A program made the position numbers and the translations under genes. This document shows positions 8,085 through 17,427 of a stretch of 64,000 nt of DNA, piece after piece. A model generated the notes under the pieces. That model saw nothing but the letters and a program-made list of their open reading frames with translations. It was not told where the DNA came from and did no database searches. Position 1 is the first letter of the stretch. Each line of letters starts with the position of its first letter. Origin of the DNA: Caulobacter ginsengisoli (GTDB lineage: Bacteria; Pseudomonadota; Alphaproteobacteria; Caulobacterales; Caulobacteraceae); assembly GCF_030814835.1 (NCBI RefSeq), contig NZ_JAUSVS010000002.1:372001-436000 (forward strand), read 5' to 3'.

Positions 8085-9074
8085 CTACTTCTTCTTCACC
8101 GCGACCTTCGGCGGATCGCGCTTCTCCCCAGCCTTGAACCCCGGCTTCATGAACTTCACCAGCACCCGCTGGCCGATCAGGAACGGGGCGTCATTGGCGC
8201 TGACCACGACCTCGACGACGCGCTCGTCGGAGCGCTGGGTCGGGTCGTCCGAGGCCAGCTTGCGGGCGCCGAACACGGCGGCGCGGCGCAGGACCGTGCC
8301 GACATAGGCCTTGGTCGGGTCGGACTCCGGCTGGATCTCGACCTGCTGGCCGATACTGACATTGGGCAGGTCGGATTCGACGATTTCGGCGCGGACGATG
8401 CGGGCGGTGTCCGGCTCCAGGTCGAACATGTTGGAGACGTTCAGGGTCGAGGCGCCGGCGCCGGGGTTGGCGTAGCGGCGGGCGATGCGGCCGTTGGCCG
8501 GTGAGCGGATGATGGTCAGTTCCAGCGCGTACTGGGCCTCGGCCAGCTGGGCCTGGAGGGTCTGGACGGCGGCGCGCTGGGCGGCGATCTGGGCTTCCCA
8601 GTCATGGATCTGGTCGCCCTGCTGGTCCAGGCGCTGGCGGGCGACGAAGTTGCGGGCCGACAGATCCTCCAGCCGCTTGTACTCGCGGCGGGCGGCGGTC
8701 AGCTTGACCTGCATGACCTGGATCTGGGCCTGGCTCTGGGCGACCGCGGCCCGGGCGGCGGCGACGGCCAGGCGGGGATCGTCATCCTCCTGACGGGCCA
8801 GGATCTGGCCCTTGGTGACCACGTCGCCTTCCTGGACATAGACCTCGCGGACCACGCCGCCGCGGCGGGCGGCGACCTGGATGATGCCGCCCTCGACATC
8901 GGCCTTGCCGTTGCCGATGGCCGCATAGGGGCTGGGCCCCACCTGGGCCGCAGCGGCCTCAAGCTGCTTCTTCTTGGCCTTGGCCTGGCTCTTCACGAAG
9001 TAGCCGCCGCCGACCACCAGGGCGACGATCACGACAATGATCCAGAACCAACGGCTGCGCAGGAACCCGGGCAT
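8085..9074 (-). CDS. HlyD/DevB-type periplasmic adaptor of an ABC exporter
   Basis: A 329-residue membrane-fusion protein. It has a Lys/Arg-flanked N-terminal membrane helix (about 8-27), a biotinyl-lipoyl-like half motif (VAARRGGVVREVYVQEGDVVTKGQILARQEDDD), a long helical hairpin rich in Gln/Ala/Arg (about 110-190), and the matching second lipoyl half (LTIIRSPANGRIARRYANPGA). The C-terminal tail is Lys-rich. It follows the ATPase gene by 21 bp and is the last gene of a permease-ATPase-adaptor operon, the arrangement of DevBCA-type exporters, which move lipids or small molecules across the envelope. The substrate is not known. Confidence 0.88.
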   Translation of the reverse strand: MPGFLRSRWFWIIVVIVALVVGGGYFVKSQAKAKKKQLEAAAAQVGPSPYAAIGNGKADVEGGIIQVAARRGGVVREVYVQEGDVVTKGQILARQEDDDPRLAVAAARAAVAQSQAQIQVMQVKLTAARREYKRLEDLSARNFVARQRLDQQGDQIHDWEAQIAAQRAAVQTLQAQLAEAQYALELTIIRSPANGRIARRYANPGAGASTLNVSNMFDLEPDTARIVRAEIVESDLPNVSIGQQVEIQPESDPTKAYVGTVLRRAAVFGARKLASDDPTQRSDERVVEVVVSANDAPFLIGQRVLVKFMKPGFKAGEKRDPPKVAVKKK

Positions 9075-9095
9075 GGGGCGTTTCGATCCTCTAAC

Positions 9096-9853
<758 letters not shown>

Positions 9854-9857
<4 letters not shown>

Positions 9858-11014
9858 CGCAGCAGGTCCGCCGGCTGGCTGTTCTTGAGAACGCCCAGGC
9901 TCAGAAAGCCCGAGGCCAGGGCGATGAGCAGCAGCAGAATGACCACGCCCACCACCATGAACGGCGGAAAGGCCATGGTCATCGAGAAGACCCCCGCCAG
10001 CCACGCCACGCCCCAGGTCAACAGGCCCGCCAGGGCGATGCCGACGACGCCGACCCAGAAGCTCAGCTCCATGACGATCTGGCGCAGGTCGCTCATCGAG
10101 ACGCCAAGGGCCCGCAGCGAGGCGAACTCCTTGATGTTGGCCATGATCGCCCCGCGCAGGGTCTGCCAGGTGATCACCACGCCGATGAAGATGCCGATCA
10201 CCGCGGAAAAGCCCAGCAGGATGACGATGAAGGCCTCCTTGAACATCGACGCCTGGTTGGCGGCGGCCAGTTGCTGGCGGGTCCAGGCCTTGAACTTGCC
10301 GCCCGAGGCCTTGTTGAGCTGGGCCGCGACGATCTCGGCGCGGGAAGGATCGGCCAGCTTGACCATCAGAGGCCCAACCCGCTCGCCGGTGTCGGCCTCG
10401 CCCAGCATGCGCAGGGTGTCGCGCGACATGACCAGCACCGGCTGCATCACGTTCGGATAGCCCGTGGTGGTCGCCGCGATGGTGATGGTCTTGCCGTTGT
10501 AGACGGCCTTGTCGCCGACCTTGACGCCCAGCCGCGCCAGGGCGGTCTGGTCCACCGCCACCGCATAGGGCTGGCGCAGGGTCTCGATCAGGGCGTCGCT
10601 GTAGTCGGTCGGCACGGTCACATAGCCCTGGATCGGGTCGATCACCGTGACGCTGACGAATTCCATCTTGCGCGCCTTGGGCGGGCCGCCGCTGTTGTCG
10701 GGCGGGGTGATGTTCTGGAAGCGGCCGCCGGAGCCGTCCAGCGGGGCGACCTGGATCACCTCGGGATGGCGGTAGACCACGCCCATCAGGCGGCGGGGCA
10801 GGCCCGAGGGGCCACCGTTGAACAGGGCCGTGGCGCCGGGGCCCAGCACCATGACATCGGCCCGGGCCCGGTCGATCTGGGCGGTGAACGACTTGCCGAT
10901 GCCCATGAACATGCCGACCTGGGCCAGGACCAGCAGGCCCGCGACACCCAAAGCGACGATGGCGGCCATGTAGCGGCGCCACTCGTAAAGCAAGGTAGAA
11001 AGCGCGAGCGACAT
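9854..11014 (-). CDS. FtsX-like ABC permease (DevC type)
   Basis: A 386-residue permease. The start MSLALSTLLYEWRR is chosen because GGAGGGG lies 11 bases upstream; a longer form beginning 18 codons earlier is possible. Four membrane helices are evident: one near residues 16-36 and three in the C-terminal 130 residues, separated by a large periplasmic MacB_PCD-like domain. The motif ANIKEFASLRALGVS is the usual FtsX/DevC coupling-helix region. First gene of the operon; divergent from the S46 peptidase gene across 176 bp. Confidence 0.88.
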
Positions 11015-11190
11015 ACGCTCTACAACCCCTCCGGCGAACAGGGTCCTCCGTATGGACGCTAGGATCACCTGCGTCCAAGTTAAATCGGGGTAACCGGCGC
11101 CGCTACCGACTCGCCATGGGGACAGGTTGCGCGCTATTGCCGCATCTTGCGCACGTTTCTGCCGACCGGGTCGGCCAGTACGAGGGGTTC

Positions 11191-13266
11191 ATGACCGTAT
11201 TCCGCACTTTTGCCGGCGCCGTTTTGGCCGCCCTGTTCGCCACCGCCGCCGTCGCCCCCGCTTGGGCCGACGAAGGCATGTGGACCTTCGACAACTTCCC
11301 GGCCGCGAAGGTGCAGTCGGACTATGGGGTGAAGATCGACAAGCCCTGGCTGGACAGGGTCCAGGCCGCCGCCGTGCGCATTCCGGGCTGCTCGGCCTCG
11401 CTGGTTTCCAAGGCCGGGCTGGTGCTGACCAACAACCACTGCGTCGTCGACTGCACCAAGGCGCTGTCCAAGGCCGGCCAGGACTATGTGAAGGACGGCT
11501 TCCTGACCGACGCCCGTAGCGATGAGGGCAAATGCCCGGGCATGACCGCCGAGGTGCTGATCTCGATCACCGACGTCACCGGCCAGATCAAGGCGGCGGG
11601 CGAGGGTAAGGTCGGCGCGGCCTATGTGCAGGCCAAGGAGGCGGCTCAGGCCGTCGCTGAAAAGACCATCTGCAATGACGTCCCGGGCCGGCGTTGCCAG
11701 ACCATCAGCTTCTACCGGGGCGGCCAGTACAAGGTCTACATGTACCGCCGCTACACCGACGTGCGGCTGGTCTTCGCGCCGGAGTTCGACATCGCCTTCT
11801 TCGGCGGTGACCCGGACAATTTCAACTTCCCCCGCTTCGATCTCGATAGCGCCTTCCTGCGCCTCTATGACGGCGACAAGCCGGCCGCCACCCCGCAGTT
11901 CCTGAAGTGGAATCCCAACGCGCCGGCCGAGGGCTCGATGACCTTCGTGGCCGGCAATCCCGGCTCGACCGACCGCCTGCTGACCGTCTCGCAGCTGGAG
12001 ACGCTGCGGGACCTGGGCATCCCGATCGGCCAGCTGCAGCGCTCCGAGCTGCGCGGCCGGCTGATCCAGTTCGGCGAGCAGGGCCCCGAGCAGAAGCGCA
12101 TCGCCAACGAGCCCCTGTTTGGCCTGGAGAACAGCTTCAAGGTCTATTTCGGCCGCCAGATGGTGCTGAACGACAAGGCCTTCATGGACGCAAAGCGAGC
12201 CGCAGAGGCCGAGCTGCGCGCCAAGGTCGCCGCCGATCCCAAGCTGTCGGCCGAGATCGGCGATCCTTGGGCGGACATCGCCGCCGCCCAGAAGGCCTAT
12301 GCCGACAACTTCCTGGTCTATCGCCAGCTGGAATCCGAAGCTGGCCGCGGCTCGCGCCTGTTCGGCTGGGCCCGCACGCTGGTGCGCGCCGGCCAGGAAC
12401 GGGCCAAGCCCGACGCGGAGCGTATGAGCGACTATGCCGAGGTGCGCCTGCCGCTGGAGGCCAAGCGCCTGCTCGACCCGCGCCCGGTCGATCCGCAGAT
12501 CGAGACCCTGCAGATGGAGCACTGGCTGCTCAAGACCCGGGAATACCTGACCGTCGACGCCCCGGCCGTGAAGACCATCCTGGGCAAGGACAGCCCCGAC
12601 GCCCTGGCCGCCCGTCTGGTGGCCGGCAGCAAGCTGGCCGACCCGGCGGTGCGCAAGGCGCTGTGGGATGGAGGCCTGGCCGCCGTCATGGCCTCGGACG
12701 ATCCGATGATCCAGTTCGTGCTGAAGACGGATCCGGACGCCAGAGCCGTGCGGACCATCTGGGAGTCTTCGGTATCGGGCCCGACCGACCGGGCGGCCGG
12801 CAAGATCGCCCAGGCCCGGTTCGCGGTCTATGGCGAGAGCGTCTATCCGGATGCGACGTTCAGCCTGCGCCTCTCCTACGGCAAGGTCGCCGGCTGGAGC
12901 TATCGCGGCGCGGACGTCCCGGCCTTCACCCGCATCGGCGGCCTCTGGGACCGCGCCACCGGCCAGGAGCCCTTCGCCCTGCCGCAGCGCTGGATCGACG
13001 CCAAGGATAAGCTGAACCCCGACACCGTCTTCGACTTCGTCAGCACCAACGACATCATCGGCGGCAATTCCGGCTCGCCGGTGATCAACGCCAAGGGCGA
13101 GGTGATCGGCGCGGCCTTCGACGGCAATATCCACAGCCTGGGCGGGGCGTACGGCTATGACGGCCGGGTCAACCGGACGGTCGTGGTGTCGACGGCGGCG
13201 ATCACCGAGGCGCTGACCAAGGTGTATGGGCGCACGGCGCTGGTGCAGGAACTTCTCGGCAAGTAG
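11191..13266 (+). CDS. S46-family serine peptidase (dipeptidyl-peptidase 7/11 type), secreted
   Basis: A 691-residue protein. The start MTVFRTFAG follows GAGGGG and gives a signal peptide (cleavage near AWA-DEG, about residue 26); a longer start at 11116 would spoil it. S46 hallmarks are present: a chymotrypsin-like His in LTNNHCVV (His83), GGDPDNFNFPRFDLDSAFLRL with the probable catalytic Asp219, and GGNSGSPVIN with Ser627. S46 enzymes release N-terminal dipeptides from oligopeptides in the periplasm. Length agrees with the family (about 700). The Asp assignment is by position only. Subtype DPP7 versus DPP11 cannot be decided by eye. Confidence 0.92.
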   Translation: MTVFRTFAGAVLAALFATAAVAPAWADEGMWTFDNFPAAKVQSDYGVKIDKPWLDRVQAAAVRIPGCSASLVSKAGLVLTNNHCVVDCTKALSKAGQDYVKDGFLTDARSDEGKCPGMTAEVLISITDVTGQIKAAGEGKVGAAYVQAKEAAQAVAEKTICNDVPGRRCQTISFYRGGQYKVYMYRRYTDVRLVFAPEFDIAFFGGDPDNFNFPRFDLDSAFLRLYDGDKPAATPQFLKWNPNAPAEGSMTFVAGNPGSTDRLLTVSQLETLRDLGIPIGQLQRSELRGRLIQFGEQGPEQKRIANEPLFGLENSFKVYFGRQMVLNDKAFMDAKRAAEAELRAKVAADPKLSAEIGDPWADIAAAQKAYADNFLVYRQLESEAGRGSRLFGWARTLVRAGQERAKPDAERMSDYAEVRLPLEAKRLLDPRPVDPQIETLQMEHWLLKTREYLTVDAPAVKTILGKDSPDALAARLVAGSKLADPAVRKALWDGGLAAVMASDDPMIQFVLKTDPDARAVRTIWESSVSGPTDRAAGKIAQARFAVYGESVYPDATFSLRLSYGKVAGWSYRGADVPAFTRIGGLWDRATGQEPFALPQRWIDAKDKLNPDTVFDFVSTNDIIGGNSGSPVINAKGEVIGAAFDGNIHSLGGAYGYDGRVNRTVVVSTAAITEALTKVYGRTALVQELLGK

Positions 13267-13269
13267 CGG

Positions 13270-13467
13270 CTAGTGTTTGGGGCGCCCGGCCGCGGTTTCG
13301 CGCCGGGCGCGTTCCAGCTCGGCGGCTTCAGGCCCCTCAAGGGCGTCCTCGGCCTCATGGGCCGCCTTGTCGACCTTGCCGGACCTGGCGAACTCGGTCT
13401 GTTCCTTCTGGTAGCGCTTGCCGGAAATGTAGTCGCCTTCGCCTTGAATCTTGCTGCTATCGGCCAT
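13270..13467 (-). CDS. Small conserved-type hydrophilic protein of unknown function
   Basis: A 65-residue, highly charged cytoplasmic-looking protein with an excellent ribosome site (AAGGAGG, 6 bases before ATG). It has the pattern KIQGEGDYISGKRYQKEQTE followed by an Ala/Glu-rich helix with a GPEAAELERARRETAAGR segment. I recall this pattern from small hypothetical proteins of Proteobacteria but know of no assigned function. It is convergent with the S46 peptidase gene, whose stop is only 3 bp away, and divergent from nupC. Confidence 0.75.
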   Translation of the reverse strand: MADSSKIQGEGDYISGKRYQKEQTEFARSGKVDKAAHEAEDALEGPEAAELERARRETAAGRPKH

Positions 13468-13597
13468 GGGAACCTCCTTGCGGGCTTCCAAAGGCAAACC
13501 CGCGCGCCGGGCCAGGGTTCCGAGGGGCGCCATCAACGCCCTTGCGCGCAGCCCACAGATCAATGTCAAACTGTCCCGCTGTCACCGGGGGACACAC

Positions 13598-14884
13598 ATG
13601 TACGCGCTGCAAAACCTCCAGAGCCTGGCGGGCATCGCCGTCGTCCTGGGCATCTGCTGGCTGCTTTCCGAGAACAGGAAGCGCTTCCCATGGAAGCTGG
13701 CCATCGGCGCCCTGGCCGTGCAGGCGATCCTGATCGGCCTGTTTTTCGGCCTGGGACAGGGCGGCGGCAGCCAGGCCTTCTTCGACGGGGTTGGGGCGTT
13801 CGTGGAGAGCATCCGCAGCGCGACCCAGGCCGGCACCGCCTTCGTGTTCGGCTTCCTCGCCGGCGGTCCGCCGCCGTTCGCCCTGACCGACCCCAAGGCC
13901 GCGCCCTTCATCTTCGCCTTCCAGGTGCTGCCGGTGATCCTGGTGATCTGCGCCCTGTCGGCGCTGCTGTGGCACTGGAAGATCCTCAAATGGATCACCA
14001 AGCTGTTCGGCATCCTGTTCCAGAAGACCATGGGCCTGCGCGGCCCGCCCGGTCTGGCGGCGGCGGCGACCATCTTCATGGGCCAGATCGAGGGGCCGAT
14101 CTTCATCCGCACCTATCTGGACAAGCTGACCCGCTCGGAGCTGTTCATGCTGCTGGCGGTGGGGATGAGCTGCGTCTCGGGCTCGACCCTGGTGGCCTAT
14201 GTCACCATCCTGCAGAACGCCATTCCCAACGCCGCGGCCCACGTGCTGACCGCCTCGCTGATCTCGGCCCCGGCCGGCATCCTGCTGGCCCGGATCATGA
14301 TGCCGGCCGACCCCAGCGAGGCCACCGAGGAGCTCGATGGCGGGACCGACAAGACCTATGACAGTTCCATCGACGCCCTGATCAAGGGCACGGGCGATGG
14401 CCTCAACGTGGTGCTCAATGTCGGCGCCACCCTGATCGTCTTCGTGGCCCTGGCGGCGCTGGCCAACCACATCCTGGGGGCCTTTCCGCCCGTCGGCGGC
14501 GAGCCGATGAGCATCGAGCGCGGCCTGGGCGCTGTCTTCGCGCCGCTGGCCTGGTGCATCGGCGTGCCCTGGGGCGAGGCGCCGGTCGCCGGCCGGCTGC
14601 TGGGGGTCAAGCTGGTGCTGACCGAGTTCACCGCCTTCATCCAGCTGTCGGGCATGACCGAGCTTTCCGAGCGCACCCGCATCCTGATGACCTATGCCCT
14701 CTGCGGCTTCGCCAACATCGCCTCGGTCGGCATCAACGTCGCCGGCTTTGGCGTGCTGGTGCCCAGCCGCCGGGCCGAGGTGATGGGCATGGTGTGGAAG
14801 GCAATGATCGCCGGCTTCCTGGCCACCTGCCTGACCGCCTCGGTCGTGGGCCTGATGCCGGCCGGCCTGATCGCGGGCCAATAG
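13598..14884 (+). CDS. Concentrative nucleoside transporter (CNT family, NupC-like)
   Basis: A 428-residue membrane protein with many hydrophobic segments. CNT signatures are clear: FQVLPVILVICALSALLWHW, GQIEGPIFIRTYLDKLTRSELF, VSGSTLVAYV, and the C-terminal YALCGFANIASVGIN block. CNT proteins import nucleosides with H+ or Na+. The ATG at 13598 is chosen because it begins the first membrane helix, although no strong ribosome site precedes it. The GST gene follows after 2 bp, suggesting one transcript. Confidence 0.9.
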   Translation: MYALQNLQSLAGIAVVLGICWLLSENRKRFPWKLAIGALAVQAILIGLFFGLGQGGGSQAFFDGVGAFVESIRSATQAGTAFVFGFLAGGPPPFALTDPKAAPFIFAFQVLPVILVICALSALLWHWKILKWITKLFGILFQKTMGLRGPPGLAAAATIFMGQIEGPIFIRTYLDKLTRSELFMLLAVGMSCVSGSTLVAYVTILQNAIPNAAAHVLTASLISAPAGILLARIMMPADPSEATEELDGGTDKTYDSSIDALIKGTGDGLNVVLNVGATLIVFVALAALANHILGAFPPVGGEPMSIERGLGAVFAPLAWCIGVPWGEAPVAGRLLGVKLVLTEFTAFIQLSGMTELSERTRILMTYALCGFANIASVGINVAGFGVLVPSRRAEVMGMVWKAMIAGFLATCLTASVVGLMPAGLIAGQ

Positions 14885-14886
14885 CC

Positions 14887-15507
14887 ATGAAACTTTACGA
14901 CAGCTTCCGGGCTCCCAACCCGCGCCGGGTGCGCTGGTTCATGGCCGAGAAGGGCATAGACGACATCGAGATCGTCAATCTCGACGTCTTCAAGGGCGAG
15001 CACCGCGCGCCCGACTACCTGGCCAAGACGGGCCTGCCCAACGTGCCGGCCCTGGAGATCGACGAGGAGACCACCATCACCGAGTCGGTGGCCATCTGCC
15101 GCTATCTGGAGAGCGTCTATCCCGAGCCCAACCTGTTCGGCGTCGACGCCAAGGAAACCGCCGTCATCGAGATGTGGACCCGGCGGGCCGAGTTGATGCT
15201 GTCCAACCCGCTGATGATGACCGTGCGCCACAGCCACCCGGCCCTGGCGGCGCTGGAAAAGCAGATCCCCGAGATCGCCGACAGCAACCGCGCCGCCGCC
15301 ACCCGGGTGCTGAAATTCTTCGACCGGCGCCTCGCCGAGAGCGCCTATATCGCCGCCGACCGCATCACCATGGCCGACATCCTGGCCGCCACGGCCATCG
15401 ACTTCTCGCGCATGGCCAAGTTCTCGGTGCCGGAAGAGTTCGAGCATGTCCGCCACTGGTACGAGGGCATGCTGGCCCGGCCGGCGGCCAAGGCGGGTGT
15501 GAGTTGA
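14887..15507 (+). CDS. Glutathione S-transferase family protein
   Basis: A 206-residue protein with an N-terminal thioredoxin-like GST domain (MKLYDSFRAPNPRRVRWFMAEKG; GLPNVPALEIDEETTITESVAICRYLE) and an all-helical C-terminal domain (FFDRRLAESAYIAADRITMADI). The TESVAI glutathione-binding turn is present. It starts 2 bp after nupC and its stop overlaps the TTG start of the next gene, so the three genes look co-transcribed. The substrate is unknown; most such bacterial GSTs act in detoxification or small-molecule degradation. Confidence 0.9.
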   Translation: MKLYDSFRAPNPRRVRWFMAEKGIDDIEIVNLDVFKGEHRAPDYLAKTGLPNVPALEIDEETTITESVAICRYLESVYPEPNLFGVDAKETAVIEMWTRRAELMLSNPLMMTVRHSHPALAALEKQIPEIADSNRAAATRVLKFFDRRLAESAYIAADRITMADILAATAIDFSRMAKFSVPEEFEHVRHWYEGMLARPAAKAGVS

Positions 15508-16088
15508 TCCGCCGGGCGGCGGCCATCTTTCTGCTGCTGGCGGCCCCCGCCTGGGCGCAGGACGACTGGCAAGCCTTGCCCTCGGCTCAGCGGACAAAGC
15601 CGCCGGTCCCGGCGCCGGCCCTGCCGTCTCCCATCCTTGCGCCGGGTGCGCCCTCTTCAAACCTGGGTGCCTCCAGCCTGAGCGTGACCGGGCTGAACGG
15701 CAAGGTGACCAGCTTCACGACCGCCGACCTGGCTGATCTGCCGCGCGCGACCGCCAGTCTGCGCTCGGGCGACAAGGCGACCGCCTATGAAGGCGCTCTG
15801 CTCAGCGCTGTGTTGAAGGAAGCCGGTGTTCCCTCCGGCCCACGTCTGCATGGCAAGCCGGTGGCCTCGGTCGTAGTGATCACCGCCGCCGACGGTTATC
15901 GCGTGGTGCTGTCGCTGGCCGAGGCCGACGCTTCGTTCCGGGATGGGGCGATCATCCTGGCCGACCGCAAGGCCGACGGCCCGCTGGCCGCCGACGACGG
16001 ACCCCTTCGGCTGGTGATCGACGCCGACAAGCGGCCGGAGCGCTCGATCCGCCAGGTGGTGTCGATCAAGGTCGTCCCGGCGCCCTAG
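15504..16088 (+). CDS. Exported molybdopterin-oxidoreductase-fold protein, cysteine-free
   Basis: A 194-residue protein beginning at TTG overlapping the GST stop (TTGA). No ATG or GTG is available before the signal peptide (LIRRAAAIFLLLAAPAWA-QD), so TTG is the only start that keeps it. The domain from about residue 55 (VTGLNGKVTSFTTADLADLPR, YEGALLSAVLKEAG, VVVITAADGYRVVLSLAE, DGPLRLVIDADKRPERSIRQVVSIKV) matches small sulfite-oxidase/YedY-like folds, but there is not a single Cys, so the usual molybdenum ligand is missing. It is probably a non-catalytic periplasmic relative. Its 3' end overlaps the convergent GNAT gene by 23 bp. Confidence 0.75.
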   Translation: MIRRAAAIFLLLAAPAWAQDDWQALPSAQRTKPPVPAPALPSPILAPGAPSSNLGASSLSVTGLNGKVTSFTTADLADLPRATASLRSGDKATAYEGALLSAVLKEAGVPSGPRLHGKPVASVVVITAADGYRVVLSLAEADASFRDGAIILADRKADGPLAADDGPLRLVIDADKRPERSIRQVVSIKVVPAP

Positions 16089-16557
16089 CCGCCCATTCCG
16101 GCCGCAGGATCGACAGGAAGGCCGAGGAGGAGAACGAGCCGTCTTCCATGCGGTAGATATCCCGCTTGATCCCTTCCACGGTGAAGCCCTCGCGGTCGTA
16201 GACATGCAGGGCGCGCGGGTTGGCCATGTTGCACTGCAGTTCGAAGCGGTGGGTGTCGGTGGTCTCGAAGACGTGGGCCATCACCGCCCGCAGGAACCGC
16301 GTGCCCAGCCCCTTGCCCGGCCGGCCAACCCCGAGCCGCTTGAGCTGCACCGTCGGGTGCGGCCCATCGAACCCCAGAAGGATGGCGAAACCCGCCACCC
16401 CGTCATCGCGCCAGACGAAGTAGCGGGCGTCGGTCGAGGCCATGTGCGCCTTATGGGTCTCCAGGTCCCAGTGGCCAATGAACAGCTCATAGCCCGGCGT
16501 CCGCTCGATCCGCATGATCGCCGGCAGGTCTTCCTCTGTGGCCGGCTCCAGGCTCAT
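16066..16557 (-). CDS. GNAT-family N-acetyltransferase
   Basis: A 163-residue acetyltransferase. It shows the GNAT pattern: an N-terminal strand-helix (SLEPATEEDLPAIMRIE), the acetyl-CoA loop LGVGRPGKGLGTRFLRAVM (a Q/RxxGxG/A-type motif), and the late NPRALHVYDREGFTVEGIKRD block. The substrate is unknown; the last block resembles RimJ/RimL-like enzymes. The start overlaps the thioesterase stop by four bases, so it is the second gene of a two-gene operon. Confidence 0.88.
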   Translation of the reverse strand: MSLEPATEEDLPAIMRIERTPGYELFIGHWDLETHKAHMASTDARYFVWRDDGVAGFAILLGFDGPHPTVQLKRLGVGRPGKGLGTRFLRAVMAHVFETTDTHRFELQCNMANPRALHVYDREGFTVEGIKRDIYRMEDGSFSSSAFLSILRPEWAARAPGRP

Positions 16558-17012
16558 GGCGCGCGGCGCCCGACCTTCTTGATGATGCCGGAAAAAGTCA
16601 GCATCGGCCGCCCGCCCGTCGAGACGATGCCGCGCAGAAAGATCATCGAGCGGCCGGCCTGGACTACCTCGCCGACCGCCTCGACCAGGTCGCCGACATG
16701 GGCGGGGCCGACGAACTCGCCGTTCAGGCTGACGGTAACGGCGTGCTGTTCCAGCAGCTCCTTGCGGGCGATGCAGAACAGGGCGTAGTCGGCGAAGGTC
16801 AGCATGCAGCCGCCATGCATGAAGCCGCCGCCGTTCATGTGCTTCCTCTCGGCCCGGAAGGCGCAGCGCACCGTCCCGTCCGGCTCGTCGCGGAAATAAT
16901 AGGGCCCCGACTGGTGCTCGAAGGGATCGTGATCGCCCCAGTACTGCCAGCCGGCCCATTCGCCCTCGGCGATCAGCCGCGGCCCGCCGACTATTTCGTC
17001 TCCGCCGTCCAT
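16554..17012 (-). CDS. PaaI/hotdog-fold thioesterase
   Basis: A 152-residue protein with a PaaI-type hotdog domain: CAFRAERKHMNGGGFMHGGCMLTFADYALF contains the HGG acyl-thioesterase motif, followed by TVSLNGEFVGPAHVGDLVEA and a strand ending in FSGIIKKV. The likely role is acyl-CoA hydrolysis in the cytoplasm. The start MDGGDEIVGG at 17012 is chosen because it sits after a GAGGGA sequence; longer forms reach back into the next divergent gene. Upstream gene of the thioesterase-GNAT pair. Confidence 0.85.
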   Translation of the reverse strand: MDGGDEIVGGPRLIAEGEWAGWQYWGDHDPFEHQSGPYYFRDEPDGTVRCAFRAERKHMNGGGFMHGGCMLTFADYALFCIARKELLEQHAVTVSLNGEFVGPAHVGDLVEAVGEVVQAGRSMIFLRGIVSTGGRPMLTFSGIIKKVGRRAP

Positions 17013-17061
17013 GTGCTCAACATCCCTCACTCGGGTTTGCTCATAGCGAGGCTCGCCGCCG

Positions 17062-17427
17062 ATGCGAACAGGAATGTCCAGGCTTTTGGCCCTGCTTGTG
17101 GCCTGCGTGCTGCTCGGCGCCAGCGGGCCACGGCCCGGCCCGCCGACCCTGCGGGGCCTAGAGGGCAACCTGCAGGTGGCGACGGCGGCGGGCGCTGCGG
17201 TTCCGCTGCTGGACGACGACGGCTTCTGGTCCCAGCCCGAGCTGAAGGGCAACGGTGACCTCGTGGCGCTGGTGCTGGCCGACTACATCTTCATCGCCCA
17301 CGAGGGCGACGCCCAGGCGGTGGCGGAGCTGCGCGCCTACCTGGCCGATCCAGACCCTGACTCGCCGCCCGTCAGGGACAGGCTGCTGGTCAGGCGCAAC
17401 GGCAAATGGAAAGTGCTGGCCCCATGA
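17062..17427 (+). CDS. Small exported protein homologous to the C-terminal domain of the next gene
   Basis: A 121-residue protein with a hydrophobic N-terminus (RLLALLVACVLLGASG) that is either a signal peptide or a lipobox (LVAC). The mature part, from LLDDDGFWSQPELKG to LLVRRNGKWKVLAP, aligns without large gaps with the C-terminal 75-80 residues of the downstream DUF1444 protein (LLLDDAFWRRKELEG to LLVRRGGQWMVRAP). Its stop overlaps the next start (ATGA), so the two are coupled. It looks like a tandem partial duplication that acquired its own export signal. Function unknown. Confidence 0.8.
   Translation: MRTGMSRLLALLVACVLLGASGPRPGPPTLRGLEGNLQVATAAGAAVPLLDDDGFWSQPELKGNGDLVALVLADYIFIAHEGDAQAVAELRAYLADPDPDSPPVRDRLLVRRNGKWKVLAP

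Noticed and set aside
11134..13134. A 666-codon minus-strand frame
   Set aside because: It is opposite the S46 peptidase, which has complete catalytic motifs; the antisense translation shows no family pattern.
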